64,000 nucleotides of DNA from the NCBI RefSeq assembly GCF_048569485.1, contig NW_027442065.1:124001-188000 (forward strand), written 5' to 3'. The position numbers were made by a program, and so were the translations under genes. Source of the stretch: Anomaloglossus baeobatrachus (taxonomy: Eukaryota > Chordata > Amphibia > Anura > Aromobatidae). Position 1 is the first letter of the stretch, and each line of letters starts with the position of its first letter. This document shows positions 27,635 through 39,100 of this stretch, piece by piece. A model generated the notes under the pieces. The model did not search any database. It was not told the DNA's origin and saw nothing but the letters and a program-made list of their open reading frames with translations.

Positions 27635-28945
27635 TAAGATATCAGGCAATTCTCTACTACATGCTAAAAGTTGTCACCCCAAGCATGTGGTGGAGAATAT
27701 CCCCATAGGTGAATATATAATTGCAAAGAGGTGCTGCAGCAGTCAGGAAGGTTTTGAGGCAGAGTGTAGTAGTATTGATAGGAGATTCTTGGCCAGAGGG
27801 TATAATTTTCAAAATCTTCAGAGGGCAAAAATAAAAGCGAATATTAAAAACAGACCCCAATATCTTGAAATGAACAATAAGGATAAAAATAAAGGTGACT
27901 TTCAGAACAAATTACCGGTAGTTTTTTCCACAAAATACAGCAGCAACTACTATGATGTGATCAGAATTGTCAAGAAATACCTCCAATTTTGTCTACAGAT
28001 GACACTTTATATCATATATTAAGAGACGGAGTGAAGTTTGTTTCCAAGAGAAACACGACTTTAAGTTCCATCCTATCACCAAGTGATCACCCTAGCAGAT
28101 GCGGTTCTATTCAGGATGTAAAAACTGCCCGTAATTGGTTACCAACCACAGGATCATACAAGTGTGGACACAAGAAATGTGGACTTTGTCATTATATGTT
28201 GAATGTAAAAATTTTTTCTTCATATGCCGATAAAAAAATGTATCAAATCACTTCTATGATCAACTGTGGTTCAGACCATGTGGTTTATCTGATTTCTTGC
28301 ACAATCTGTCAACTGCAGTATATTGGCAGCACTTCATGCTCCCTAAGAAAAAGAATATCCGAACATATCTATGATGTGAGTAATATTACATCTAGGAAGT
28401 TATTTAGCGCCTCCCAGCACTTTCGTGATATACCTGCCGGCAGTTTTAATGGCATGAAAGTTTGTGCTATTGAGAAAGTAAAACTTCCTAAGAGGGGAGG
28501 AAATTTAAAGGATATTCTTTTTCAGAGGGAAATTAAGTGGATTTTTCTAATGGGTACCAGAATTACCACAGGCTTAAACAAAAGAAATGAAATATTGTTT
28601 GCTTACTAATGTTGCTATTTTTTTTTTTTTTTGACACTTACTCCTATGTCACCGTGTGTGAATACCTGCATATAAAAAATGTTCCCCTCATAGGGTTAAT
28701 GCTTTAGTGAAAAGCTCTTTCCATTTGATTAAACACATGTTTGGGTCTTTACTCCCTCCTTTTTAAACAAGTCCTGTGACTATATGCTTTAGAGATTGAC
28801 TAAGAACCAAGTGTTTGAAACGCGTCCTCTCTGTCTTGGGTTTGTTTCACCCCAACATGGACTTTTTAATATGTGAATAAAGAATCAATGTTTTAAAGAA
28901 TTTCCTGTTTGGACTCAACTTGCTGGAATATATTCCTTCAAATTT
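27635..28945 (+). mobile_element. Penelope-like element (PLE-3), right member of the inverted pair
   Basis: Close relative of PLE-2 in the opposite orientation, 5'-truncated at ISGNSLLHAKSCHPKH. It carries the Cys motif CGHKKCGLC, the GIY-YIG domain (DHVVYLISCTICQLQYIGSTSCSLRKRISEH) and the same 3' end ('ggaatatattcc' near 28925). The coding region is split near 28000 by a frame change (27621-28022 and 27989-28609). A hammerhead-like motif lies at 28788-28834. Together with PLE-2 it forms long inverted arms around the PIF-like element. Confidence 0.88.
28788..28834 (+). ncRNA. Hammerhead-like motif of PLE-3
   Basis: 'agagatt', 'gactaagaacc', a loop, then GAA-ACGCGT-C and 'ctctctg'. Possible stem I is AGAGA with TCTCT; stem III is the minimal AC(GC)GT. 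The core reads ctaagaa in place of CUGANGA, so it is degenerate. Confidence 0.35.
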
Positions 28946-29002
28946 GGATGTGGGTATGGATTCTGCCAAATCCCCACATACAGCACAAACTCAAAACCAT
29001 GG

Positions 29003-29569
29003 ATTAAGAGAAAAGAGAACAAGAGTTTTTATAGTGCAAAAATTGTGCAAAAATTTTTATTATAAAGAAGGTGAACATCTATTTAGTCTAAAAACATATT
29101 GAAACACCAGGACCATGCCTTGAGATAGATAGACACCACTTAGGAATTAGAGGCGCCTCTCCCCAATGAAGATTGAAAACCGATGTATCGAAACGTGCGT
29201 TGGGCGTTTTGAAGTTCCATTTCCTGTGACCTGTTACCGAATTCAGCTTTACCACCGCCACTTTTGCATGCCCTACTCACGTATTACATCTTGGTATGCT
29301 TTAGACTTTTTGAGGGGATCTGACTTCATGTTGTCCATAGTTATACTCCACTATGGAGATACTATATTCTGATATTATGATGATTTTGCCATCTGTACCC
29401 TCCTAACATGGAATTAGTTTCATGAATCCCTAAGTGGTGTCTATCTATCTCGGGGCATGGTCCTGGTGTTTTAATATGTTTTTAGACTAAATGGATGCTC
29501 ACCTTCTTTATAATAAATTTTTTGTACAATTTTTGCACTATAGAAACTCTTGTTCTCTTTTCTCTTGAT
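29003..29569. mobile_element. PLE-type pseudo-LTR remnant with about 145-bp inverted arms
   Basis: 29003-29148 (attaagagaaaagagaac ... caccacttaggaatt) recurs as reverse complement at 29425-29569 (aatccctaagtggtg ... gttctcttttctcttgat). The arms are about 90% alike. The central 270 bp holds a hammerhead-like segment at about 29155-29215 (tgaagat ... atc-GAA-ACGTGCGT-T, with CCC and GGG as stem I). No coding sequence. The resemblance to the structure at 33280-34460 supports a PLE origin. Confidence 0.6.
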
Positions 29570-29574
29570 ACCAA

Positions 29575-30170
29575 ATATGTGTAGTTTTTTTTTTTTTTTA
29601 ACTGTTTTATTTTCAGGGGGGCGAAAGGAGGGTAATTTGAATTTTTAAGGTTTTTTTTATTTTTTCCTATTTTTTAAAACTTTTTATTAACATTTTTTAT
29701 TTGTTTTACTAGTCCCCTAGGGAACGTTATCACTGCACAGTCCGATTTATTAAGCATTTCAGAAATGCTGCTTTCCTGTGAGTGCTGGCGATCTGTCAGC
29801 TCTCCCAGGAAGTTCACCATGGCAGTGTCAGGGGTCATCAGCAGACCCCACGCTACCATGGAAACACATTGGCGCACAGTGATCGTGTCACTGGAGAGCC
29901 GATGGCAGTGGGAAATGGCACAATCCCCACCGTGGCCATTTAAGTCGTGCTGCCAGTGATTTACAGCGCGATCTAAAGGGTTAACAGGTGCAGGTGGATC
30001 TCCGATACACCTGAGCCTGATAGTCACACATCTCTGCTGATCAGATCAGCAGACATGTGCAGAGATTTCCTCGGGCTCACCACCAGAGCCCGCAATAACC
30101 GGACATAGGCGACCAAAGACGTACCTGTACAACCTTGGGCGTAAAGGGGTTAAAAAACAAAAGCAATTTA
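29575..30170. other. No gene; unclassified repeat
   Basis: An 18-base poly(T) region, an A/T-rich stretch, then GC-rich sequence with short palindromes (ctgctgatcagatcagcag at about 30033) ending 'gggcgtaaaggggtta'. It is probably a non-autonomous DNA element. No supported ORF. Confidence 0.35.
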
Positions 30171-30290
30171 TATTTCATTATATATAGAAAATAAAAGTTT
30201 AAATTTATTTACACACAACACTGCTGCATGGAAAGTATATTCACGCTCAGCTCTGCTACATAAGCACATTTACATACAGTTCTGCTAAAT

Positions 30291-31324
30291 ACAACGGAGA
30301 TCAAAATTTGAGAACAATGTCTGATCATTGCTTTTTTCAGAAACAATGTAATAACTTTGTCACCAAGGATGTTCCAGAGCTTTTCTATTGGGTTTAGATC
30401 AGGACACTGGGCGGCCATTTCATTGTTTCAATGTTTTGCTTCAAGGAACTGCTGTGACAGGGGGCATTGTCCTGCATGAAAATTGCTGGCTGATTGAGTG
30501 ATGAACGCAAGGAAGGAACTACGTGTTGTTGACGAAGGTTCTGATACACACTTGCATTCACTCTTCCATGTAGCTGTATGAGAGGTCCAAATCCTGCTGC
30601 AGAAAACATTCCTCAAACCATGACACGTCCTCCACCGCCATTCACTGACTTCTTAACACACTTTGGGTTTAGTCTTTCCCCAGTTCGTTAACGAACATAA
30701 TGTTTCCTATCAGACACAAATAAATTAAATTTGCTTTCATCGCTATCTATGGACCACTTCTTCTCTGTCCACACAACATGCTCCTCACCAAAGGCGAGTC
30801 CAGCATTTTGATTCTTTCTGCTAATGAGAGGTTTGGTCACTACAGAGTGGGCTTTTAGTCCAAATTCTCTTAAACATCGTGACACTGTATGACGAGACAG
30901 ATCCTTACCCTGTTCAGGGCGGAAATGGCAAGCAATTCTAGCTGCAGTGCTGAAATAATTACCGATTGAGATTCTCCACATTATCCTGTCCTCTCTTGCG
31001 AGGGCGACCAGTCTTCTTTGGGGAATTGAAAGAGTTTGTGATGTTGTAAAGATGCAATATTATCGAAATCACAGACTTGGAACAAGCAACTTCTCTTGCT
31101 AGGGCTTTAGGGTCACCCCTTTGGCCTTCATCTGGATAACCTGCTGCCGGCGTGTTTCAGTCACTTTGGAACGGCATATCATTTTTGCAAAGTCAGTGCA
31201 AACTGTAAAGTTAGGCTGCCAGTTACGTAGGGTTTGTCAGATAATTAAGGAAATTAGCACCAGGTGCCAGATTCACCAATAACTTGCAGGTATCTGAAAG
31301 TGTTCTCTAATTTTGATCAGTGTT
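30291..31324 (-). mobile_element. Tc1/mariner element, decayed
   Basis: Terminal motifs 'gatcaaaatttgagaaca' (about 30300) and, inverted, 'gatcaaaattagagaaca' (about 31300-31320) bound three fragments of a Tc1 transposase on the minus strand. These are an HTH and first-Asp segment (30688-30981, DSDESKFNLFVSDRKHYVR), MFSAAGFGPLIQLHGRVNASVYQ...MQDNAPCHSS (30394-30609), and CPDLNPIEKLWNILGDKV (30209-30418). The frame changes at least twice. It belongs to a different Tc1 lineage from 17398-18990. The exact TA-flanked ends are approximate. Confidence 0.8.
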
Positions 31325-31501
31325 CTTTTACATTTATCTCATTTACATTTTTATTATGTGCTTTTGAAAAAATTCAATTTATGAAATAAGCTTAAAATCC
31401 TGCTAGGATATAATCACATAGGACGACACAATGAACTCAACATTTAGGAAATTGTGATCTTCACTGTATATAAATTTATATACAAAGACACTGTGCACAC
31501 A

Positions 31502-31726
31502 TCACCCCATTTTACAGTCCCTTACAGGGTGATTGATCCGATGACCTGAAAAGTCCTGGAACTCGTGGGGTGGAAGGTTCTTCAGCTGCTCACTCAGGAT
31601 ATACAGCCTCTGTGCAGGTGCCGACAGCTTCCTCTCCTGCTCTACACCGATCATGTCGATCAGTGTGAGGCAGGAGAGAGCAGTTCTCTCTGTTATTGGG
31701 AAAGACACAGTCTCATAGTTCTCCAT
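31502..31726 (-). CDS. Unrecognised coding-like ORF, about 74 codons
   Basis: The frame reads MENYETVSFPITERTALSCLT...LSEQLKNLPPHEFQDFSGHRINHPV. Its composition is protein-like, with an amphipathic helix around APAQRLYILSEQLKNL, and it is not repetitive. I do not recognise the family. It lies just beyond the 3' end of the zinc-finger gene, between a Tc1 remnant and a tiny TIR element, and has no visible splice partners. It could be an exon or retrocopy piece of a host gene, or chance. Confidence 0.3.
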   Translation of the reverse strand: MENYETVSFPITERTALSCLTLIDMIGVEQERKLSAPAQRLYILSEQLKNLPPHEFQDFSGHRINHPVRDCKMG

Positions 31727-31750
31727 AACAGGAAGCTGCCTCCAGACTAT

Positions 31751-31815
31751 AAGACATACTCACTTATCAGAAAGTTGTTTTGTTTTTTTGTTAGAAGTGT
31801 GTCTTATAGTCCAAA
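31751..31815. mobile_element. Tiny TIR element ('actataagacatact' family)
   Basis: 'gactataagacatact' and, inverted, 'gactataagacacact' bound about 30 bp of T-rich spacer. Same family as 1976-2092 and 3284-3425. Reduced to little more than its ends. Confidence 0.55.
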
Positions 31816-31956
31816 AAATGTGGTAAGTTCTAAAGTAATTTACTTTTCTCATTTTACGACTGTATGTTATGTGATTTTTGTCTAATCTGTCAGTAAAATA
31901 TATAATTGCAATTTCTGAGGAAAACATTTCCCATATTCTGAACATGAAAAATGCTT

Positions 31957-33129
31957 CTACTCTCTGTGACTGCTCTGGTGATAAAGAAGAGTTGATCTAC
32001 ATGCAAAACATTTCCCACATTTTTCACATGAAAACGGCTTCACCTCTGTGTGAGTTCTCTGATGTCTATTAATATTTGATTTGGAGTTAAAATATTTCCC
32101 ACATTCTGAACATGAAAATGACTTCTCCTCTTTATGAGTTCTTTGATGTGTAACAAGATTTGATTTCCGGTTAAAACATTTTCCACATTCTGAACATGAA
32201 TATGACTTCTCCCCAGTATGAATTATCTCATGGTGAACAAGACTTATTTTCTGGTTAAAACTTTTCCCACATTCTGAACATGAAAAAGGCTTCTCACCTG
32301 TGTGAGTTCTGTGATGTCTAATAAGATGTGATTTGGTATTAAAATATTTCCCACATTCTGAACATGAAAATGACTTCTCCCCTTTATGAGTTCTTTGATG
32401 TGTAACAAGATTTGATTTCCGGTTAAAACATTTTCCACATTCTGAACATGAATATGACTTCTCCCCAGTATGAATTATCTCATGGTAAACAAGACTTATT
32501 TTCTGGTTAAAACTTTTCCCACATTCTGAACATGAAAAAGGCTTCTCACCTGTGTGAGTTCTGTGATGTCTACTAAGATGTGATTTGGTATTAAAACATT
32601 TCCCACATTCTGAACATGAAAATGACTTCTCCCCTGTATGAGTTCTTTGATGTATAACAAGTTTGCATTTCCTGATAAAACATTTCCCACATTCTGAACA
32701 TGAATATGGCTTCTCCCCTGTGTGAGTTCTATGATGTTTTACAAGGTTTGATTTGTGATTAAAATATTTCTTACATTTGGAACAAGAAAATCTCTTCACC
32801 TCTGTGTGAATTTTTTGATGTTTAACAAATGATGTTTCGAGGGGAAAATTATTTCCATTTTTTAATCGTGAAATTGGCATCTTTCCTTTAAGAGCAGTTA
32901 CTTTTCTAATGCCTTTTTTTGTGACTTTTATTTATTTTAGTAGTCTGTAATGATTCAGAAGAGAGGACTCGTTTCATAGGATCAGATGAGAGATCTTTGC
33001 TGTGAAAGAAAGATGGGATATCTGGAATAATGGCATTCACTTTAGTTAAATCCTGTGTGATCTCAAGGTCATCTGATTTATAAATTGAAGATGTCAGTAG
33101 TCCCACTGGTCTCGTGGTACAGTCATCTG
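31957..33129 (-). CDS. Terminal zinc-finger exon: spacer plus ten C2H2 fingers
   Basis: From the acceptor 'ttattcttag' the exon opens [21 protein letters not shown], the typical frog linker, and carries ten consecutive C2H2 fingers (C-x2-C-x12-H-x3-H) joined by HTGEKPF/Y-type linkers, plus a degenerate one before them ([11 protein letters not shown] lacks its cysteines). Fingers 4-6 and 7-9 are a near-identical 252-bp tandem duplication ([29 protein letters not shown] or KYFNSKSNI). The duplication is recent at DNA level ('cccacattctgaacatgaaaa' at 32098 and 32350). The protein ends [11 protein letters not shown]. The finger part alone is open from 32880. Confidence 0.92.
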
Positions 33130-36100
33130 CTAAGAATAAAACCTGTTATTAATTTCAAGCATATTTTATGAAAAAAATATTTTTAAACATTTCTACTGAA
33201 AAACGTCCATAGAAACAGCAAGTTATGTAGTAAAATAGAATTATTGACTAAGACAATGACAGCTCACAGTCTAATAGAATTCAGAAAAAAGACTGACTGG
33301 AACACCTATATGTGTGCATTTGGTGCTAGCCTAAAAATAGCAAGGAGAAAGGACGGGACTCAGCACCACTTCCAGGATAGGAAAAATATAAATCCAATGA
33401 AAAATATATAAAAGTGTAGAAACTTTATTCAACGATTAAAAATCCAAGAAAAACATCATCGGTTCCATGAAAACATCATGGCTTGACGCGTTTCGGACAG
33501 TTGGAATGTAGATAAGTCCTTAATCATAAGCATAAAAATACACAGTGGAACCAAGCATATAAAGCTTACCATGGAGCTGACTATAATAAGGATAATAAGC
33601 TACACGCTAACCACTATCAAAATATAAACATTAAAAAGGGTAAAGCATTACTGCTATGAGGATACTATGAACAATGAAAAATACATTTAGCTATTTGGAA
33701 AAATGAAATACATGAAAAATGGTATTGCAAAACTGATATGAATATTTGAAAGTAATAGAGATGTTTAGCAAATATATTGATCAATGCAAATGAGCCTGAA
33801 ACCAATGACAAGGTAATCTCTAATTTTTTGGGAACCTAACCTTAATGACTCTCTATGTTCTATTAAAATCTGCAAGTATGGGCAGACAGGCTCCTGGCTA
33901 TATAGGATCATGAATAGAGTCTGGTAATAAGGTGGGGTTCTGGGTTCTCAGTCAGAAGAAACTGCATGCTACTCAGAAAAAAGACTGACTGGAACATCTA
34001 TATGTGTGAACTAGGTGCTAGCCTAAAATTAGTTAGTGTGAAGCTTATTATCTTTATTATAGTCATATATTTTCAGGCTAGCACCTAATTCACACATATA
34101 GGTGTTCCAGTCAGTCTTTTTTCTGAATAGCATGCAGTTTCTTCTGACTGAGAACCCTGCCCTATTACCAGACTTAATTCATGATCTTTTATAGCCACTA
34201 AGGTTAGGTTCCCGAAAAAATTAGAGATTACCTTATCGTTGGTTTTCGGGCTCATTTGCATTGATCACTACATTTGCTAAACATCTCTAATACTTTTAAA
34301 TATTCATAGCAGTTTTGCAATACCATTTTTCATGTATTTCATTTTTTTCAGATAGCTAAATGTATTTTTCATTGTTCATAGTATCCCTATGGCAGTAATG
34401 CCTTACCATTTTTCAGGTTTATATTTTGATAGTGGTTAGTGTGCAGCTTATTATCCTTATCACAGTCTAATAGAAGACCTCATGGCATGAACCAGTAGAG
34501 TGTGGTGTTCAACAGTTTGTTCATTCTACCTCCCAAATACTGGAATAAAACACCACTAAAAATGTTATGTAGGTGAATATGATACCAAAATAAACTTCTA
34601 ACTCTCCCACAAAAATAAGCCCCACTCAGTTCCATCATCTTTCAATGGAAAAACAGAGTATTCCAACATGATGACGACTCCAAACACACCTCCAAGACGA
34701 CCACTGCATTGCTAAACAAACTGAGGGTAAAGGTGCTGGACTGGCCAAGCTTATCTCCAGAACTAAACCCTATTGAGCATCTGTGCGGCCTCCTCAAATG
34801 GAAGGTGGAGGAGCAGAAGGTCTCTAACATCCACCAGCTCTGTGATGTCGTCATGGAGGATGGAAGAGGATCCAGCGGCTGCTGTGACGTACTAGTGAAC
34901 TCCATGCCCAGGAGAATTAAGGCAGTGCTAGAAACTAATGGTGACCACACATATTTTGTCATTTTGAGCACAATTTGGCTATTTCACTTAGGGTGTACTC
35001 ATATTTGTTGCCAGCAGTTTTGACAGTAATGGCAATTTACACCATTATACAAGCTGTACACTGACTATTGTACATAGCATGTAAGTTTCAGATCGTCAGT
35101 GATGTCCCATGAAAATATATAATTAATTATTTACAAAATTATGAGAGGTGTACTAACTTTTGTGATATACTGTATTTGCAATTTTCATTCTCCAACATCC
35201 ACTGCGTGCTAATTCCTGGAAAGTGCCTGTGCAGTCAAAATAGTCACTACAACTATGGAGAGATTCACTGAGGGCTATAATTTCCAAAATGGAGTCACTT
35301 TATGACACTTTCTTCTGCTCTGGTTTTCTGCCGTTCTGTCACATTAGGGCTTCTGCAACTGTTGTGTCACATCTCCTCTGGGATCTGCTCCAGTGACATC
35401 AGCTTCTGTCACCTGGCACGGCCTTACTCATTCTGCCAGTGGAGCTGGTGATGGAGAGGTTATAACCTGAAGCTACAGGCGGTGCAGGCTCTGTCCAGTC
35501 AATATGATTAGGGTGGCTGGGATGTGTAGTACAGTCCAGTCTGGTAGTATGGGTGTGTGTGCAGACCAGCTGAGGTAATCAGCTCTCTGCTTCAGCCAAT
35601 TGGAAAGCACCACACCCTACTAAAGCTGGAAGTATATTGCTGGAAGCTGCCAGATACAGCCTTGTTCTCCTCTGGTTCAGGCCTCTGTGCTCACATCCTC
35701 TGTTTCCTGTTCTCTTCTCGACCTATTTACTGAATATTCTTGATTTTCTATTTTCTCTGCCTTCCGGTTCTGACCCGGCTACCTGACTATTCTTCCTGAA
35801 TGTGGTATTTGATACTATGAAGAGAACAATTTTCTAAAATCTAGGCCCCTGAAAGTAATTTTAAAAGTGAATTGTTATCCAAAAACAGGAATTACACCTA
35901 CTGGTAATTAAAAAGAGAAACCAAGGGGAAAATTGTGAAAATATACCCTGCTGTAACTAAAAAGTATATAAACACAGGGTACTTAGTAAACACTGTTTTT
36001 GATAAAAAAAAAGCATGAAGCCATCTCACCAACGACAAGGTGTACCCAGTTGGGATAGTACCTACACTCTCTAATATTAAAACCTTACCATGTGTCTAAA

Positions 36101-39100
36101 ATAGGTAAGCAGGGTATATTTTCACAATTTTTCCCTTGGTTTCTCTTTGTCTTATGGCCAGTGTGAACATGAGCTCACAAGCGCCATGTATACCATCTCA
36201 TACTCCGGCTCACTTTTTTGTTTTTACCTACTGGTAATTGAATTTCCAGGAGTCCATCATGACAGCACCCGAAGTGCGTTCTGGAGTGGAAGGCACGCAC
36301 TGCACATGACCGGAAGCACAGTCGCAGCCATCATGGCAGGACGCCAACAGCCCTCATGCGAAGGAAGCAGCTGGCGCCAGGAGCATTGTCCCACTCTACT
36401 GGGGCAGGATTAGGACTTCCCTGGAAGAGGTGTAGGCCTCGGACCACTTTACAGGAGGAAGGAGAGAGGTGAACCCCCCGATCCTCCAGAGTCCGTCTCC
36501 AGGTAGGTGCCTCATGCTGCTGCACTACCTCCTGCATCTCTCCTGTTATAGGGACAGGAAAAATACTGGGAGGGTGAGGGTGGGAGGGGCAATTAACCTC
36601 TCGTGTGTTTCCTGTCCCTATAGAGGATATGAGGAGCAACCTCCTATGGTGCTGTCATGAGGAACGAACTGGAAAATGTTTTGTCCATTTAATTGAACAT
36701 ATAAACACTTGTTTCTAAACTTTGAAGCCTTCTAGCATCTAAAAAAATAAAAGGATGTTGGAAAAATTAAAGGGAATGTTTGAAAAATGCTGCCGCCCTA
36801 AAGAAGGAGTAAGGTAAATGTTATTTATTATCTATCTTGTGTGGTTTCTGTTTTAAGAAAATAAAACTTTAAAGTTTGAAAATTACAACCTAAAATTCCC
36901 AGAAACATAAAGTACAATGTGTCTCAGAACAAATCTCAGAATCATTGGATCAGAAGAAGCCTCCAAAGTTATTACCTCATTAGGAACAGAAAAACTGGGT
37001 CTCGTAAGTGGCGAAATCAGAGTATTTTGGGCGCTAACTACTGTAGTGAATAACTGAGTATAGACAACAACAAATCTACTGAAATATTCAGACTCATCAG
37101 TCTTCATCAGTAAAATAATTAGTAACGAGCGGTGACACATCTCTGGGTGATTAGAGGATGCGGCTCCGTGCCTCTTATCTGTAGATTAGAGCCATCAACC
37201 ACGCACAGCTGAGGGATAGATCACGGCAGACGGGGAATGGTCTTTTTTTTTTGCAGTTTATTGCAATTTTGTTGAAGTTAGTCGGTTTTAAAGAAAATTA
37301 AAGTCAAAATAAAGGAAAACTATTGTAGAGAAATTCACACTTGGATCTCACTGGACATTTAATGTTGGCCATCATAAAAGCAAAGTTTGATCAAAAAGAC
37401 TGGACCTGGTGTTGTAGGGACCAAATGATCACATTCAGCAGCACAAAATACAGAGAAGGAAGATTCACCTTATATGATGGCAGGATTCTAGGAAGGAAAC
37501 AGCATCATCATCCTCCGATATCTCCTACAGGCCATCATAATATTCTACAAGTGATTTTCGAACTTGTCCGCACATTCTACGTACGCTACCATTTAGATTC
37601 GTAGTTTACAGATCTGGGCGGATTGTCAAAAGGGTACTTTACACGTTGCGACATCGCTACCATAGGCTAGCGATGCCGAGCGAGATAGTACCCGCCCCCG
37701 TCGCACATGTGATATGTGGTGATTGCTGCCGTAGCGAACATTATCGCTACGGCAGCTTCACACGCACATACCTTGTCGGTGACGTCGCTGTGACTGCCGA
37801 AATATCCCTCCTTCAAGGGGGAGGTGCGCTCGGCGTCACAGCGACATCACTAATCGGCCGGCCAATAGAAGCGGAGGGGCGGAGATGAGCGGGACATAAC
37901 ATCCCGCCCACCTTCCCCTTCCGCATTGCCGTCGGGAAGCAGGTAAGGAGATGCTTGTTGCTCCTGCGGGTTTACACACAGCGATGTGTGGAGCTGCAGG
38001 AACGACAAACAACATCGTACCTGCGGTTGGCCCGACATTATGGAAATGAACGACGTTACACAGATCAACGATTTTCAACACTTTTGCGATCATTTATCGT
38101 CGCACCTAGGATTTACACGTTGCGATGTCACTACCGACGCCGGAAGTGCGTCACTAATGACATGACCCTGACGAAATTTCGGAAGCGATGTCGCAACGTG
38201 TAAAGCCCCCCTAACTCCAACAGAAGGACCTCCTATGCCCAAAGTAATGGGGACAGATTCAATGCATTGGTTTAGAGGTGGAATGGGGACCACTTGATTG
38301 TGATATGGCCGAACTACACCACCGATAAAGAAACCACAGCCGGTGACTGAGAAGAATATGTGACTTCTGTGCATTTAGTGGTCACTACTCACCTGGGCGG
38401 TTATCTGTAGGAATCTGCTCTTTACTCCGCTCATCACCCCTCACATATGTCTCTGTAGTATTAACATGGGTCAGATCTTCCCCCTGAAACAAATATTGTA
38501 AAAGTCACAGACAGATGGAGAAGTCACATCTATGATCAGCTCTAATCCTGCCATCTCCACCGCTCTCATTACACAAGTATAACACATAAAATACTGGAGG
38601 ATAAAACAAGACTGAGCACAAGGCCTTCACAGCCATCTACACATCATAGGGAGATTTTATGGCACCTTCTCTCCATCTACCTGATGATCCTGAGGAACAT
38701 CGGGATCTTCTTGTTTACAGTCCTGTGGGAGAAGAGGACGGGGACATCTCTCTGGTGTTGTCCTCTTACTGGATAGAGCTGGAGGAGACACATACGGGGA
38801 CTGAATTCATTCCTTACATACAGATAATTATAGGCCGTGTGTATTTAGTCCTGTCTATTACCTGGTGATGGGAGGGGCTGGGGAGCCTCCATCATGACGT
38901 CCTTGTACAGATCTTTGTGTCCTTCTAAATACTCCCACTCCTCCATGGAGAAATAGACGGTGACGTCCTGACACCTTATAGGAACCTGACACATACAATG
39001 ATACCGTCACCCCCGATCCCTTCATAGCGTTACTGTATAATGTCCCAGCATTCCCAGCAGTGTCACCTCTCCAGTCAGCAGCTCAATCATCTTGTAGGTG

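Noticed and set aside
33474-33535. Active hammerhead ribozyme
   Set aside because: The core differs from CUGAUGA at two positions and has an extra base before stem II. Only a hammerhead-like ancestry is supported.
35640-35830. LTR of an endogenous element in the zinc-finger gene intron
   Set aside because: Only compositional resemblance; no ends, duplication or internal region could be identified.
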